Source: Hoylesella enoeca JCM 12259 (GTDB lineage Bacteria; Bacteroidota; Bacteroidia; Bacteroidales; Bacteroidaceae). From it: 64,000 nt of DNA. The notes under the pieces are model-generated. The model searched no databases. It was given only the letters and a program-made list of their open reading frames with translations, and was not told the DNA's origin. The translations under genes were made by a program, and so were the position numbers. Shown piece by piece: positions 45,460-54,678 of this stretch. The stretch spans positions 82,133-146,132 of the forward strand of contig NZ_BAIX01000003.1 of assembly GCF_000613405.1 (NCBI RefSeq). Direction: 5' to 3'. Every line of letters begins with the position of its first letter. Position 1 is the first letter of the stretch.

Positions 45460-48347
45460 CTATCGATGCCCAACGATCAACTGCTTTTTCAACTCTATGA
45501 CAGGCCCGAATGTAGCGAGTTTTTGCATATCCAACATGCGCTTATTACCCACAACGATCAGCACACGGGGGACTTTGCGAACGTAATTAGTATAAAACGA
45601 CGTTATGTCTGAAAGCGAAAGGTGAGGCAAGAGTTCACTCAACGCTTTATCGGGAGCAGCCGAATAACCTGCCGTTCGCCACAAAGCAATATCGCGAGCC
45701 ATGTCTCTGAAATCCGGATAATCATTATTGATCCGGTTGATCACACCTTGTCGGGCTGCCGCCATACCCGATTCGCGTAGCGGCATAGCGCTGAACAGAC
45801 TGTCGAGCACACCAATTGCCTGCATGGTTTTGTCACTTTGCGTGCCCAAATATGCTAAGTAGCCTGTCGGATCATCGCGATGCGCAATGATAGAAGGCAT
45901 GATCCGCTGTCCGTTTACAGCATAAGCCAAAGCCCGGAACTCGCGAATGTCTTGAAAAAGAATAGATGACATACCACTGCCAAAGTATTGGCTCCACAAC
46001 GCAAAACGCGCACGCGCTTGTTCGGTGGGCATTGCCGGCAGTGAGAGATACGTGCAAACGGTGGTTTGTCGAGCCGTGGGAACATCATAAAAATACACCG
46101 CCGGGCGATCATAAGTCATCAATGGGCGATGGGTAAAGCTATGCGGGACTGTGACTTGACGCAAATCAACATGCCGTCGAACAGCTTCTGTAACGCTGTC
46201 AACATTCAATCGACCGCTGTAAGCAATACTTAGCTCATTGGTTTGCAAACTTTTGAAAATGTTGATCAACGCTTCTCCGTCCATCTTTTTCAATTGACTG
46301 GCCGTGAGTTGCGTGAGATAAGGCGATCGACTACCGTAAATAACCCGGTTGACAACAGCATTCGTGATATTAACCGGTACTTTAAAGAATGTTTTTTGAT
46401 CGATTCTCGCACTGTGGATCAAGTCCTTCATCATACGCGGATCAGCCTTGGCACGTGTCATCAATTGCCGAAGTAGAGCGAGCGAAGGCACTAAATGGCG
46501 GTCGAATCCGCTCAAAGTGATAGTGAATGCATCGTTTCCGGCTTCGAAATCAATGCTTGCTCCGAGTTCTCCCAACGCTTTACGAAAACGATGGAGCGGT
46601 AAATCGTAGGTTCCGATGAGACTGAGATAATCGGCAACTGCCGTGAGTCGGTTATCCTCTCGTCGTCCTTTGTGATAAATCAATTGCAGTTTGAACAAGT
46701 CATTCACAGGATTCGGCACCGAATAAAACGTAACAAGCGGAGCCATTTGCACCGTTTTGACATCATGATCGAAGTCGGGCAATCGAGGCATTACAGCCTT
46801 GACAGATTGTTGTTCCAAGGCTTTCGCATAACTGGATTGCGTTCCCGCATGCTTAGGTGTTACCGGTCGGTAATCTGGTTGAGCAACTTTCTCCTTGCGA
46901 TTAGAGCCATATCGCTTGACAACTTGCATGTAATCGCCGTTGAAGTAACGGTTAGTCACACGCACGATATCAGTCTTCGTGACACGCATCAGATCTTGGT
47001 CTTGTTGCAGATAGTCGCTCCACGTCAAACCATGAGACATCGCATTGATCATCTCAAAGCGTCGGGTGTCGATTCCTTCTAGCCTGAGCTGTCGTTTTTT
47101 CTCGCTATTTTGCTTGATGACTTCAAGTGCCTGATCTGTGAATTGACCATGTTTGAGTTTCTCGATTTGCTTGCGACATAATCGATCTGCCGTTTTTCGC
47201 GAGCCGAAAGGCAACTTAGGAACATAACCGAAATAAGCCACTGCTACATCTTTAAAACTCATTTGACCGGCTGTTGCATCATTACGCGATGCGAATTACT
47301 CAGAGAATCGAGCAAGCCGGTCCCTTCCGAATTGGAAAGCAACGCCAAAGCGAGCGTGAACGGCACATAATCGGGATCACGATTAGTGGGCGCATGCAAC
47401 ACATAACCGGCTATTTTGACAACGGGAACAGGTATTTTGACATGGAATACATCATGATTCGTAAACGAAGGCAGGTGAGTCGGCGCAGAAATAGGCGCCT
47501 TTCCCGGGCGGATTCGACCGAAAGTACGTTCCAACAAAGGCATGATTGCATCGGCATCGATGTCTCCGCAAAGCACAAGTCCCATGTTTCCAGCCACATA
47601 ATAACGTTGGTAGAATTCCGACATGGCACTAAGTTGCGGGTTCTTAATACTCTCCGTACTACCGATAATAGGATAAGCGTAAGGTGTTCCGGCAAAAATG
47701 TGACGTTGAATATCGTCCATCGCACTGCGAAATACATCGTCCGATGCGCGATTTTTCTCTTCGTAGACAGCTTCGAGTTCGCCTTGAAAAAGACGAAAAA
47801 CGGGCGAAATCAATCGCTCACTATTGAGTTCGCACCATTGGTCGATGTAGTGTGGGAGGAAAAAGTTATAATAAACAGTCTCGTCCGTTGACGTATAAGC
47901 ATTGAGTCCGGTACCTCCGAACTTCTGAATCAGCGTTTCGAATTCGTTGGGAATGGCATACTCACCGGCCTTGCGACTTAATCTGTTAATGTCTTTCTGT
48001 ATCTGTGAGCGACGTATTGCATCCTTGGTATTGGCCAACTCATCGTATTTCGTCGCGATAGAATCAAGCCATGGCTTCTCGGAAAGATAATCGACGGTGC
48101 CGATTTTATCTGTTCCCTTGAACATAATATGTTCGAAATAGTGGGCAATTCCTGTGTTCGGAGAATCTTTGGAACCGGCTTTTACGACCACAGCACCGAA
48201 GACCTGTGGTCGCGTATGATCTTCGTTGAGCCACACTTGCATGCCATTGCTAAGTTGCTTTTCAATTACTTGCAATGGATTTCGATGTTGGGCGCAAAGC
48301 AACGAAGCAATAAAACAAAACGTAATAAGAGTAATTTGTCGTTTCAT
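45460..48347 (-). pseudogene. M16 (pitrilysin/insulinase) zinc protease, split by a -1 frameshift (probably intact in vivo)
   Basis: The N-terminal half (48347-47259) has a signal peptide (ITFCFIASLLCAQ) and the inverted zinc motif H69-Y-F-E72-H73, with the distal Glu region (LEAVYEEKNRASDD). It breaks after SNSHRVMM. The C-terminal half begins in the next frame as ATAGQMSFKDVAVAYFGYVP and carries the second M16 domain pair (YNPVNDLFKLQLIYHKG-like segment, FDRHLVPSLALL). One G missing in ATGATG(G)CAAC at about 47275 joins them into about 962 residues, the usual two-lobed size. Reading the halves as two genes is possible, but the seamless junction argues against it. Role: periplasmic or outer-membrane peptide degradation. 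Confidence 0.88.
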
Positions 48348-48376
48348 TATTGCAGAAATAAAGATTAAGAAACGGT

Positions 48377-49126
48377 TTACAGCAGTTGTGCAATCGTATT
48401 TCTGACGCGGTCTTCGGATGTAATCTCACGCATGTTTTCATCTACACCCTTAGCTCCCATATACACATCGGGATTAGAATAAGTCATAGCGCCTGGCACA
48501 TTGACGCGTGCCGAGAAGTGGAATTCGTGTATATCGGTTGTTTCAAAGATACTGCGGATATTGCTTTCGTTGACTCCACAGCCCGCCAACAGCGTGATAC
48601 GACCGGCCGACTGGATATTGAGTGCCGTGAGCAAAGGTATTCCCTGTTCTGCCGTAGGCTGTTGACCAGAGGTGAGAATGCGATCGAAACCCAACTCAAT
48701 AAGTTGCTCCAAGGCAGCCGAAGGATCTTTGCAACGGTCGAAAGCACGGTGAAACGTGGCCGACATACCGTGTGTATGCTCCATCAGTCGGGCGTTTCCA
48801 TCGAGATCTATACCGCCATCGAGCGTGAGACAACCGAAGACTACGCCGTCAACTCCTAATTTATGCGCTACATCAATATCCTCTTCCATCCGCTCGATTT
48901 CCAATGGTGAATAGACGAAATCGCCTCCACGAGGCCGAATAATGACGTGAAGCCTTGTGCGATCGAGCACACGTCGCGCCACTTTAATCTCTCCGTAAGA
49001 CGGCGTTGTGCCACCTTCGGGAATACCTGCGCATAGCTCCACACGATCAGCTCCACCTTTTTGAGCAGCCAAACAACTTTCAACACCATTGGCACAAACT
49101 TCGAATTTGAAATCATTTCGCATCAT
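48377..49126 (-). CDS. cutC: CutC family protein
   Basis: Protein of 249 residues, TIM-barrel. FEVCANGVESCLAAQKGGADRVELCAGIPEGGTTPS (given in part) is the CutC signature, followed by HVIIRPRGGDFVYS, GVDGVVFGCLTLDG and the C-terminal ARVNVPGAMTYSNPDVYMG. CutC was described as a copper-homeostasis protein; its biochemical function is still uncertain. It starts 4 bp inside the preceding carbonic-anhydrase-like gene and precedes the M16 gene by 29 bp, so the three are probably one leftward operon. Confidence 0.94.
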   Translation of the reverse strand: MMRNDFKFEVCANGVESCLAAQKGGADRVELCAGIPEGGTTPSYGEIKVARRVLDRTRLHVIIRPRGGDFVYSPLEIERMEEDIDVAHKLGVDGVVFGCLTLDGGIDLDGNARLMEHTHGMSATFHRAFDRCKDPSAALEQLIELGFDRILTSGQQPTAEQGIPLLTALNIQSAGRITLLAGCGVNESNIRSIFETTDIHEFHFSARVNVPGAMTYSNPDVYMGAKGVDENMREITSEDRVRNTIAQLL

Positions 49127-49632
49127 TTCACATCCTCCTCATAATCTTTTTTGATATCCATATAATGCTGGGCGAAAGTCTCGGATTGTCCTTCCGCTGC
49201 ACGTTTGATCAACTTCGCAGGAATGCCTCCCCATATTTCGCCGGGGCCAATATGTGTTCCCTGAGCCACAACTGCACCTGCCGCTACGATAGAACCGGCT
49301 CCGACATCGGCTCGATCAAGCACAACAGCCCCCATTCCGATGAGTGATCCACGCCGCAACGTGCATCCGTGGACCGTTGCATTGTGCCCAATCGACACGT
49401 CATCTTCAATCATCACAGAATAACCATGCGTCTCATGCACGCAGGCTCCATCTTGAATGTTCACGCGCGAACCAATGGTGATATTGTCGACATCGGCCCG
49501 CAGCACGGCACCGAACCACACAGAGCAGTCGTCTCCCATGCAAATATCGCCCACAATCGTGGCATTTTCAGCAAAATAACAGCGTTTGCCCCATGTCGGG
49601 CGTTTGTTTTTTACGGTCTTGATGAGTGCCAT
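49123..49632 (-). CDS. Gamma-carbonic-anhydrase-like hexapeptide-repeat protein
   Basis: Protein of 169 residues made of left-handed beta-helix hexapeptide repeats (ATIVGDICMGDDCSVWFGAV, LRADVDNITIGSRVNIQDGA). Metal-binding His residues follow the CVHETHGYSVMIEDDVSIGHNATVHGC order of gamma carbonic anhydrases. Members often annotated as transferases belong here. Hydration of CO2 is possible but many homologues have no shown activity. A TATATTTG promoter lies 34 bp upstream. First gene of the leftward run into cutC and the M16 protease. Confidence 0.88.
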   Translation of the reverse strand: MALIKTVKNKRPTWGKRCYFAENATIVGDICMGDDCSVWFGAVLRADVDNITIGSRVNIQDGACVHETHGYSVMIEDDVSIGHNATVHGCTLRRGSLIGMGAVVLDRADVGAGSIVAAGAVVAQGTHIGPGEIWGGIPAKLIKRAAEGQSETFAQHYMDIKKDYEEDVK

Positions 49633-49666
49633 CTTTTTCGTTTTTCGTTATGACGGATTGACATTG

Positions 49667-49674
49667 CAAATATA
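49667..49674 (-). promoter_or_regulatory. -7 box of the carbonic-anhydrase-like gene
   Basis: Minus-strand TATATTTG, 34 bp before ATG 49632. The -33 position is not distinct. Confidence 0.55.
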
Positions 49675-49724
49675 ATTCATTTTGCCGAGATAACTCAAAC
49701 TGTGTCTGCTTTTCTGTCAGAGAA

Positions 49725-50050
49725 TTAAAAAACAGCTCTCATTACCAAACGAGAGCTGTCTCCATTATTGTAAAACCAATCTTTTTAAAATTAAGGACGG
49801 AAGTTGATCCGCCCGTCATTTACGATTGCTGCAGCATTCACTGCAAGCAATCTAACCTAAACATTATCCTAAAATCTTTTACCTTTTCATTGCTTAGGAC
49901 CGATGCCTCACGGCATTTTCCTTTGCTTCTACTAACCTATGAGAGTATCCTTTGTCACAATCTTTATGCTAACCTAAATCTAATACCCATAACTCTCTAT
50001 CTTACCTAATATCTAATTGATATACATATAAACCTATTGAATCTCTTTTG
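49725..50050 (-). ncRNA. Candidate structured noncoding RNA
   Basis: A 548-bp gap with no credible gene is bounded by a leftward TATCTTTG box (50057-50064) and a strong leftward terminator (49732-49759). The interval is rich in the word AGGTTAG/TAGGTTA on the minus strand (at least three copies) and contains hairpins such as AATGCCGTGAGGCAT and GACGGGCGG...CCGTCC. Promoter, terminator and lack of coding capacity together suggest a transcript of about 320 nt. It does not show the tmRNA, SRP or RNase P landmarks. Comparison with Rfam Bacteroidales RNA models would settle the identity. Confidence 0.6.
49732..49759 (-). terminator. Terminator of the candidate ncRNA
   Basis: Perfect arms ACAGCTCTC / GAGAGCTGT with a 10-nt loop; on the minus strand followed by TTTTTTAATTC. 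A textbook Rho-independent terminator. Confidence 0.9.
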
Positions 50051-50056
50051 ATGATG

Positions 50057-50064
50057 CAAAGATA
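50057..50064 (-). promoter_or_regulatory. -7 box of the candidate ncRNA
   Basis: Minus-strand TATCTTTG. A TTTTG lies about 23 bp further upstream (50088-50090), slightly wider than the usual spacing. Confidence 0.6.
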
Positions 50065-50180
50065 CGACGATTCTCATTGGTCCGCATCAAAATGGCAAGA
50101 CTTTTTGCAAGAAAATTCAACTTTATTGACCTGTATCAAGGCTCTATTGTGCCCGCACACATAAAACGACTCATATCGAA

Positions 50181-52451
50181 TCACAACGGATCTACATCGT
50201 AATAAATCTGCAACGCACCGTAACGCCTATCGCAGAGGAGGGCAGCTTGAGTCTCGCGCAAGTATCGGCGCACCTGCGAAAGATCAATTCCGCTTTCGAG
50301 TTTGAGTACGATCTTACGGATATTCAGCGTCTTAACACGGGCCACAACAGGTTTATCCGGACCGAGGACACGATCTCCGAAGCCTTGCCTGAGCCTACTT
50401 CCGAGTTCCTGCGCAGCTGTTTCCACGAGTTCATCCTTGGTGTGTCGCATCACGATATAGATGAGTCGGAAGAACGGCGGATAATGAAACATGCGCCGCT
50501 CATCCATCAAAGCAGCATGGAAAGCAACATAATCGCCCGCAACCACTTGTCGGATAAGCGGCAAGTCGGGGGTTTTCGTCTGCAAAATCACATGCCCGCG
50601 TTTGCCTTTGCGCCCTGCTCTACCGCTCACTTGCGCCATCATAGCAAACGCATGTTCGTAAGCACGGAAATCGGGATAATTCAACAACGCATCGGCTTGC
50701 AATATGCCGACCACGCGCACACGATCGAAATCAAGGCCTTTACTCACCATTTGCGTACCGATCAACAGATTGGTCTTGCCCGACGAAAACTCTCCGATGA
50801 TGCGTTCATAGGCATTTCGCGTGCGCGTGGTATCGAGATCCATCCGCGCCACACGTGCTTCGGGCAATAACTCACGAATTTGGTCTTCGATCTTTTCCGT
50901 TCCGTAGCCGCGACCTCGCAGTTCGGTGCTGCCACAATTGGGACAAACCGTGGGCACTTGATACGTAAATCCACAATAATGACATGTGAGTTGATTCATA
51001 TTCTTATGTAATGTGAGGGCCACATCACAGTTCACACAATGCGGAACCCATCCACATACGCGACATTCGATCATCGGTGCAAAGCCACGACGATTCTGAA
51101 AGAGGATCGCTTGTTGTCCTTCGGCCAATGATTCGCGTAAAGCAGCCAGGAGTCGAGGCGAAAACGGTCCCGTCATCATCTTTCGACGGGCCAGATCTTT
51201 GATGTCGACGATCTCGATTTCGGGCATTTCCATGTCCTTATATCGTGTTGTGAGCGTCACCAAACCATATTTCCCCTGCTTGGCATTATAGTAAGTTTCT
51301 GCAGCGGGTGTGGCTGTTCCGAGCAGCGTTTTAGCTCCGTAAAGCTGCGCTAAAACGATGGCTGCCGAACGAGCATGATAACGCGGAGCTGGCTCCTGCT
51401 GTTTAAACGAAGTCTCATGTTCCTCATCCACGATGACGAGACCCAAGTTCTGAAACGGTAAAAACACGGCACTGCGGGCGCCGAGGATGATGTCGTAAGG
51501 ATTGTTTGACAACTGTTTGCGCCAGATTTCCACCCGTTCGGCATCGCTGTATTTAGAGTGATAGATACCGAGTCGATTCCCAAAGACTCGTTGCAAACGC
51601 GACATAATCTGCACAGTGAGTGCGATTTCGGGTAGCAGATAGAGCACTTGCTTATGTTCTTGCAGTGCTTTGGCGATGAGATGAATATAGATCTCAGTCT
51701 TGCCGCTTGATGTAACGCCGTGTAACAACACCACACTCTTTTTCATGAAAGCAAACAACACACTGTTGAAAGCCGTCTGCTGAGCCTCTCCCAAACGCTT
51801 GATCTTGTCGAGATGAGGCTCCCCGGCATCGTTGAGTCGCCCCACTTCGCGCTCATAAGTGCGCAGAAAACCGCGATTGATGAGAGCTTTCACCACAGCC
51901 GACGTGCAATGCGCAACGTTCATCAGTTCGTCACGCGTCACCTCGGTGATGCCCTCCGTGGGCGTATCTCCACGCAAGCTATCCCAGTGGGTGATACTCA
52001 GAAACTCGCAAAAAGCCTGTTGCTGTTTCGCTGCTCGTGTCAGGCTGTTCATCGCCGAATGCAAATGCTGCTCATGGCGAAAAGCTTCGGCCAATGTGAT
52101 ATATGTCTCGGTGCGCGGTCGGTAACCGTCTTCTGCTTTCAAACCCGACGGCAATGCGGCTTTGAAAATGTCTCCGAGAGACGACATATAATAGTCGGCG
52201 ATCCACTGCCAAAGCTTGTATTGCCGATCGAGCAGCATCGGCCGCTCGTCAAGCACACTGAAAACGTCGCGCACCTCAAAGTCGGGCTTCTCCTGATGCA
52301 CACGCACCACGAGTGCCGTATAGGTTTTCGAACGTCCCAGCGGCACCACAACGCGCACGCCGAACCGCACTTGCGGTACCAGCACATCGGGCACGCCGTA
52401 AGTGAAAACGCCGTCGAGTGGCAGCGGTAAAATCACATCTGCGAAATTCAT
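50181..52451 (-). CDS. priA: Primosomal replication restart helicase PriA
   Basis: Protein of 756 residues. N-terminal DNA-binding domain (FADVILPLPLDGVFTYGVP), helicase Walker A HGVTSSGKTEIYIHL, DEEH box (VIVDEEHETSFKQ), the zinc module with CRVCGWVPHCVNC and CHYCGFTYQVPTVCPNC, and helicase motifs V-VI (GTQMVSKGLDFDRV, QVSGRAGRKGKRG). It recognises stalled forks and reloads the replicative helicase. The length is normal. The ATG is 10 bp from a TACCTTTG box. It is a lone leftward gene with the ncRNA behind it. Confidence 0.96.
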   Translation of the reverse strand: MNFADVILPLPLDGVFTYGVPDVLVPQVRFGVRVVVPLGRSKTYTALVVRVHQEKPDFEVRDVFSVLDERPMLLDRQYKLWQWIADYYMSSLGDIFKAALPSGLKAEDGYRPRTETYITLAEAFRHEQHLHSAMNSLTRAAKQQQAFCEFLSITHWDSLRGDTPTEGITEVTRDELMNVAHCTSAVVKALINRGFLRTYEREVGRLNDAGEPHLDKIKRLGEAQQTAFNSVLFAFMKKSVVLLHGVTSSGKTEIYIHLIAKALQEHKQVLYLLPEIALTVQIMSRLQRVFGNRLGIYHSKYSDAERVEIWRKQLSNNPYDIILGARSAVFLPFQNLGLVIVDEEHETSFKQQEPAPRYHARSAAIVLAQLYGAKTLLGTATPAAETYYNAKQGKYGLVTLTTRYKDMEMPEIEIVDIKDLARRKMMTGPFSPRLLAALRESLAEGQQAILFQNRRGFAPMIECRVCGWVPHCVNCDVALTLHKNMNQLTCHYCGFTYQVPTVCPNCGSTELRGRGYGTEKIEDQIRELLPEARVARMDLDTTRTRNAYERIIGEFSSGKTNLLIGTQMVSKGLDFDRVRVVGILQADALLNYPDFRAYEHAFAMMAQVSGRAGRKGKRGHVILQTKTPDLPLIRQVVAGDYVAFHAALMDERRMFHYPPFFRLIYIVMRHTKDELVETAAQELGSRLRQGFGDRVLGPDKPVVARVKTLNIRKIVLKLESGIDLSQVRRYLRETQAALLCDRRYGALQIYYDVDPL

Positions 52452-52460
52452 TTACGCCAA

Positions 52461-52468
52461 CAAAGGTA
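52461..52468 (-). promoter_or_regulatory. -7 box of priA
   Basis: Minus-strand TACCTTTG, only 10 bp before ATG 52451, so the leader would be very short. Confidence 0.5.
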
Positions 52469-52606
52469 CTAAAAATCCCATTGAGAATTGACAATTGGAA
52501 ATTGATAATTCGGTGATTGCGTTTTCCACAAAAGATTGCAAGGACCAAATCCGAAAGGAGTTTGTATATGATTGTCAATCAGACATCTGCAAATCGTTTT
52601 TTGATG

Positions 52607-52672
52607 AACCGTTCGTGGCACGGCAACTGAGCGTTAATGGCAATACAACTAAGCACAAATTAGCAGCCAACT
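52607..52672 (+). repeat. 22-bp unit array G
   Basis: Three contiguous units at 52607-52628, 52629-52650 and 52651-52672, starting AACCGTTCGT, GAGCGTTAAT and AAGCACAAAT, all ending CAACT. In the 52469-52820 gap the only other feature is AATTGA-type repetitive sequence near 52480-52512. Confidence 0.8.
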
Positions 52673-52820
52673 AATACTTCATAGGAAAACGTTTTATGCA
52701 CACGGGACTCCCAGCTAAATATCGACTCTATTCTGATTTGATCCTTGCAATCTTTTGTGGGATACGCCATCAACGAATTCTTACTTGCAATTCTCAATGG
52801 GAAACAACAGACTCACGTGA

Positions 52821-53449
52821 TTAAAAATAATAGGCCGCCGCCACTTGCCACGCATGATTGCGAGCTTTCACGGCATCGATGGTATTATCGATAGTGCTTC
52901 GCCGGTCTTACCACACGCAATGTTATAGTTTGCCGAGACTTGAAGATGATTGAGCAACATCACTCCTGCACCAACGTTGATACTGAAATTGGAATTCTTG
53001 AAACGCCAATCCACCCGCTTTCCATCAATGCTTTGATCCTTGTTTCCCACGTTGAAGCCAAACTGCGGACCCGCATACAACAACACGGCAGCCAACTTGC
53101 TCAGCCCGATATGATACCGCATGTTGACCGGAACAACGATTTGCTGCTGCTTGACAGTCTTTTCAAACGATGAGGTTTCGCTCATCTTGTCGTTCGAAAG
53201 TTCGGTTTCGCGCAGGTCATAGAGGGCCGACGCATCGACACCAATGCCCACAATGGGGAGCGTGAACTTCATTGTGGGACCGAAAAAGAAGCCTGTGCGA
53301 TTGGAGGCTTTAAGCAAATCATTGCTCAGTGACATGTGGCTGACATTCAAACCGCCCTTCACTCCGAACTGAATTTGCGCTTGTGCAGGTATTGAAACAC
53401 CGATGATGAGTGCCGCAACGAATGTAAATACGATTGTGATTTTTTTCAT
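52821..53449 (-). pseudogene. Outer-membrane beta-barrel protein (PorT/OMP_b-brl_2 type), -1 frameshift near the end
   Basis: Signal peptide (FVAALIIGVSIPAQA) followed by QIQFGVKGGLNVSHMSLS, an eight-stranded barrel pattern typical of the PorT-like family. The first frame ends early in GEALSIIPSMP at 52868. The next frame carries on as STIDNTIDAVKARNHAWQVA and the terminal AAAYYF to TAA at 52821, with the usual C-terminal Phe. One A missing in GAA(A)GC at about 52896 repairs it to 209 residues. ATG 53449 is chosen because TATCTTTG at 53483-53490 rules out the longer start at 53506. Not essential for knowing the role: outer-membrane protein of unknown function. Confidence 0.82.
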
Positions 53450-53482
53450 ATCTCTCTGAGTTTTAGGATGATTGATTTGCGA

Positions 53483-53490
53483 CAAAGATA
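53483..53490 (-). promoter_or_regulatory. -7 box of the beta-barrel gene
   Basis: Minus-strand TATCTTTG, 34 bp before ATG 53449; it decides the start. Confidence 0.6.
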
Positions 53491-53541
53491 AAAAGAAAAT
53501 GTGCACAAACAGTCTGTCTTGACACTTTTTGAGATACTTTT

Positions 53542-53564
53542 GAGAAACATTAGCGATGTTTCTC
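53542..53564 (-). terminator. Possible terminator behind porN
   Basis: Perfect 9-bp arms GAGAAACAT / ATGTTTCTC, 5-nt loop, 49 bp beyond the porN stop. No U-run follows, so it may instead be a 3' stabilising hairpin. Confidence 0.4.
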
Positions 53565-53612
53565 GATCTTGCAACTCGTTTTTGATGAGGTGGTTAAGAC
53601 ATATTTAAGATT

Positions 53613-54656
53613 TCAGTGACGCTCGCGACGCACCGAAACACGAGCCGGAGAGGCTGTCGTTGTGCTCGAAGCAGATCCCGAATTGCGGCGACTCGCCTTG
53701 ACGGTAGCCGTTGTCGAACGAACACGCCGACCTCGCTTGACTGTCGACTTACCCTTCGCAGATGCGTTGTTTTTAGCTATGCTGTCGGCCATAGCCTTTC
53801 GTTGCGGATCGCCCCACATACGCTGCTCAAACGTTTGCAGCTCGTCCTCGATTCGCTTTTGCGCTTTTGCCATCGCCGAATCAGTTGGATAGCTCTGCGC
53901 CAAAGTCTTTCCGAGCAGATTGTTGGTCTTATAAATCTTGCCGCGATAATGATGAGCGGTGAAGAAATCATCGAGTGTCATCACGACAGCATTGTTGAGA
54001 CTGCTCGCCATCAACGTGCGATTGACCAAGAACGGAGCCAAATCGGCGTAGCGAATCCAGAATAAGGGGTATTTGGTTGGTGTCGAACCGAAATCGTCTT
54101 CGCGCTCCATGATCGGGCAAAGAGCCAATACCTGCGTGTGAAACGTGGCCGAAGCCTGATCGTAAAAGGTGCTCTCCTTGATATAATAGCCTTTTACTTC
54201 GCGGGAAGGAATATCACTATTATCTAAGTGAATGCCCTTACCCACACGCTCGTAAAAGATATGATAATTGTCGAGAAAGGCCAAAGGCTTGACACGCGAG
54301 CTATCGGCGAAAACTTCATTGCCATCCAATCGGTATTCGTAAGCAGGCACATTGCCGCTCAACACCAGCTTGAAAAGATAGCAAAAGAGATTCATCTGCC
54401 CACCCACCGGCTCCACAGGATAATATAATCCGGCGTTTGGCTCATCATCAAGACGGATTTCTCGATAGATGTCTCGCCGCCAAACCACATCCTCAGGCAT
54501 TGTTTCGGCCACGGGAAAAGAGATTTGCGCACGCGTGGTGAGTCGCTCATTGCGCTGCTTCCGAGCTGTTTGCTGCTCGCGTTGACGGGCTTCGGGCTGG
54601 GCCGACAGGGCCTGAACAAGACTTGTGATCAATACAATGACGATGAATCTTTTCAT
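53613..54656 (-). CDS. porN: Type IX secretion system ring protein PorN/GldN
   Basis: Protein of 347 residues with a signal peptide (FIVIVLITSLVQALSA). The body matches GldN/PorN: VWRRDIYREIRLDDEPNAGL, YYPVEPVGGQMNLFCYLFKL, EYRLDGNEVF and LFWIRYADLAPFL. It forms with PorK the periplasmic ring of the T9SS under the outer membrane. The C-terminal 60 residues are Ser/Arg-rich and low in complexity (VKRGRRVRSTTATVKASRR), longer than in many homologues. ATG 54656 is preferred to a TTG at 54689. It is the last gene of the porP-K-L-M-N operon, 22 bp after porM. Confidence 0.9.
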   Translation of the reverse strand: MKRFIVIVLITSLVQALSAQPEARQREQQTARKQRNERLTTRAQISFPVAETMPEDVVWRRDIYREIRLDDEPNAGLYYPVEPVGGQMNLFCYLFKLVLSGNVPAYEYRLDGNEVFADSSRVKPLAFLDNYHIFYERVGKGIHLDNSDIPSREVKGYYIKESTFYDQASATFHTQVLALCPIMEREDDFGSTPTKYPLFWIRYADLAPFLVNRTLMASSLNNAVVMTLDDFFTAHHYRGKIYKTNNLLGKTLAQSYPTDSAMAKAQKRIEDELQTFEQRMWGDPQRKAMADSIAKNNASAKGKSTVKRGRRVRSTTATVKASRRNSGSASSTTTASPARVSVRRERH

Positions 54657-54678
54657 TTTTCTCTTTACTTTATGAATC

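Noticed and set aside
45460..48347. Two separate M16 protease genes with a 4-bp overlap
   Set aside because: The protein reads on without gap if one G is added, the second part lacks a signal peptide and both halves together give the normal family length. The same single-base pattern recurs in eight other genes.
49725..50050. tmRNA, SRP RNA or RNase P RNA
   Set aside because: No 3' CCA with tRNA-like ends, no tag reading frame, no conserved SRP tetraloop motif and no RNase P core sequence could be found.
2409..52672. 22-bp arrays as CRISPR remnants
   Set aside because: Units are contiguous without unique spacers, are degenerate, occur at many loci and no cas gene is present.
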